In this document: positions 14,533-15,480 of the stretch, in pieces
Layout of the letters: each line of letters begins with the position of its first letter
How positions within the stretch are numbered: the stretch's first letter is position 1
Source: an uncultured Eubacteriales bacterium
Lineage (GTDB): Bacteria; Bacillota_A; Clostridia; Christensenellales; Aristaeellaceae
DNA length: 15,480 bases
Direction of reading: 5' to 3'
Assembly: GCA_944333375.1 (NCBI GenBank)
Contig: CALVKX010000022.1
Coordinates: 1-15,480 of the forward strand
Translations under genes and position numbers: made by a program
The notes under the pieces: generated by a model
Databases searched by the model: none
Told to the model about the DNA's origin: nothing
Seen by the model: only the letters and a program-made list of their open reading frames with translations

Positions 14533-15480
14533 TCAATCGTCGAAGCGGCCGCGCAGCGCGTCGTAAAACGCCTGACCGTCGCAGCCGGTCACATGCAGGG
14601 GCAGCGGCGCGCGCCTGCGGAACTCGTCGATGTGCATGTCGTCCAGAAACAGATCGCCCTCGTGGCGCAGCATCACCGAGCACAGAAGCACTTCGTCCGC
14701 ATCCGCCACCTGATCGGGCGTGAGGGCGGCAAGCACGTCGCCCCCGGTGAGCAGGCCCGTCACCGTGACCGTCTCGCCAAAGAAGCGGTTTTTGACCGGC
14801 AGCACCCGCACGCTCACCCCCGGCGGCGCGAAGCGCTCCGCCAGGCGCATGAGGTGCGGCGCGGCGCTCACGCCCGTGGGAATGAGGTAGCGTTTGGCGG
14901 GAGGCGTATCGCCGGGCAGGTCGAAGCGCTCGGCCTCCTCCAGCTCGCATTCAAAGCGGCGCAGCAGCCCCACGCCGTTTTCGATCTGCGGGAAGTCCTC
15001 GTACCAGCTTTCCGGCGGAATGGGCCGCCCGGCGAGGCAGAAAAACTCGTCGCTGGGGAAGGCGAAGGTGGTGCCCAGCTCACGGCGGCAGCGCTCCTGA
15101 AAAGGCGCGATGGCGTCAAGCAGCGCCTCCGCCTCGGCCTTGGTAAACGGGCGAAGCGGCTCCAGCCCGTCGCGAAAGCGCGTCAGGCCCACGGGGACCA
15201 TGGCCGCGGTCCGCGCCGCGGGCGCAAGGGCCCGCAGGTCGGAAAGCGTCCGCAAGAGCTGCTCGCCGTCGTTAAAGCCGGGGCAGACGACGATCTGGCA
15301 GTGGAAGCGGATGCCCGCGTCCTTGAGGCGCGTCAGGCGCCCGAGGATGTCGCCCGCGAAGCGGTTGTTCATCATCCGGCAGCGAAGCGCGGGATCGGTG
15401 GCGTGCACGCTCACATACAGCGGCGAGGCATGGCGGCGGATGATGCGCTCAAACTCGGCGTCGTCCACGTTGGTCAGGGT
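14533..15480 (-). CDS. DUF512 putative radical-SAM protein (5' end outside window)
   Basis: The last 316 codons of a gene that continues beyond the right edge; the frame is open through 15480. The segment SPLYVSVHATDP and the following HCQIVVCPGFNDG segment are characteristic of the clostridial radical-SAM/DUF512 family. The N-terminal region that would carry a PDZ-like domain and the CxxxC cluster motif lies outside the window. The C-terminal half contains the DUF512 domain, with Gly-rich GLLTGGDV and a CSVMLRHEGDLFLDDM segment. The family is common immediately upstream of der in Clostridia, as here. The catalysed reaction is not known to me. A GTG at 15466-15468 is internal, not the start. 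Confidence 0.9.
   Translation of the reverse strand, partial: TLTNVDDAEFERIIRRHASPLYVSVHATDPALRCRMMNNRFAGDILGRLTRLKDAGIRFHCQIVVCPGFNDGEQLLRTLSDLRALAPAARTAAMVPVGLTRFRDGLEPLRPFTKAEAEALLDAIAPFQERCRRELGTTFAFPSDEFFCLAGRPIPPESWYEDFPQIENGVGLLRRFECELEEAERFDLPGDTPPAKRYLIPTGVSAAPHLMRLAERFAPPGVSVRVLPVKNRFFGETVTVTGLLTGGDVLAALTPDQVADADEVLLCSVMLRHEGDLFLDDMHIDEFRRRAPLPLHVTGCDGQAFYDALRGRFDD

Overview
The window looks like chromosomal DNA of a GC-rich member of the Clostridia (Firmicutes). The bacterial core genes have Firmicutes-type partners and lengths: a PepV dipeptidase, a PlsY acyltransferase, and a DUF512 radical-SAM gene followed by der. Shine-Dalgarno sites are strong (AAGGAGG class) and promoters fit sigma-A. 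The genus cannot be told from sequence reading alone. Almost all of it is dense, GC-rich coding DNA. The exception is the first ~1 kb, which is strikingly AT-rich.

Layout, left to right. (1) 1-150: hairpins and terminators from whatever lies to the left. (2) ~105-985: an AT-rich island with a Nudix hydrolase and a small nucleoside-deoxyribosyltransferase-like protein, both on the minus strand, ending exactly at a perfect 37-nt palindrome (982-1018). (3) 6022 down to 1059, minus strand: a compact five-gene operon read from one clear promoter, in the order membrane protein, RsuA-like pseudouridine synthase, RsmC/YbxB-like methyltransferase, MalY/PatB-type C-S lyase, PepV dipeptidase. Most junctions overlap or touch. 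(4) 6216-6839, plus strand: plsY (phospholipid synthesis) with its own promoter, divergent from that operon. (5) 7060-8517, minus strand: an unrecognised acidic secreted protein. Its terminator is almost a copy of the plsY terminator facing it. (6) 8658-10921, minus strand: a capF-capG pair for UDP-N-acetyl-L-fucosamine. (7) 11040-13140, plus strand: a two-domain putative glycosyltransferase overlapping an acyl-CoA thioesterase gene. (8) 13188-15480, minus strand: der (EngA) and the 3' part of a DUF512 radical-SAM gene running off the window.

How the genes fit together: the centre of interest is 8658-12665, a small surface-glycan locus. CapF and CapG make an activated amino sugar. The divergently transcribed gene encodes a probable glycosyltransferase of unusual architecture. 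The two units share a 62-bp divergent promoter whose -35 boxes lie 4 bp apart. In other Clostridia, the DUF512 gene, der and plsY typically lie side by side. Here der and plsY are 6.3 kb apart and on opposite strands, with the glycan locus and the secreted protein between them. That suggests this segment was rearranged or inserted. No RNA genes, CRISPR arrays, transposases or phage genes were seen.
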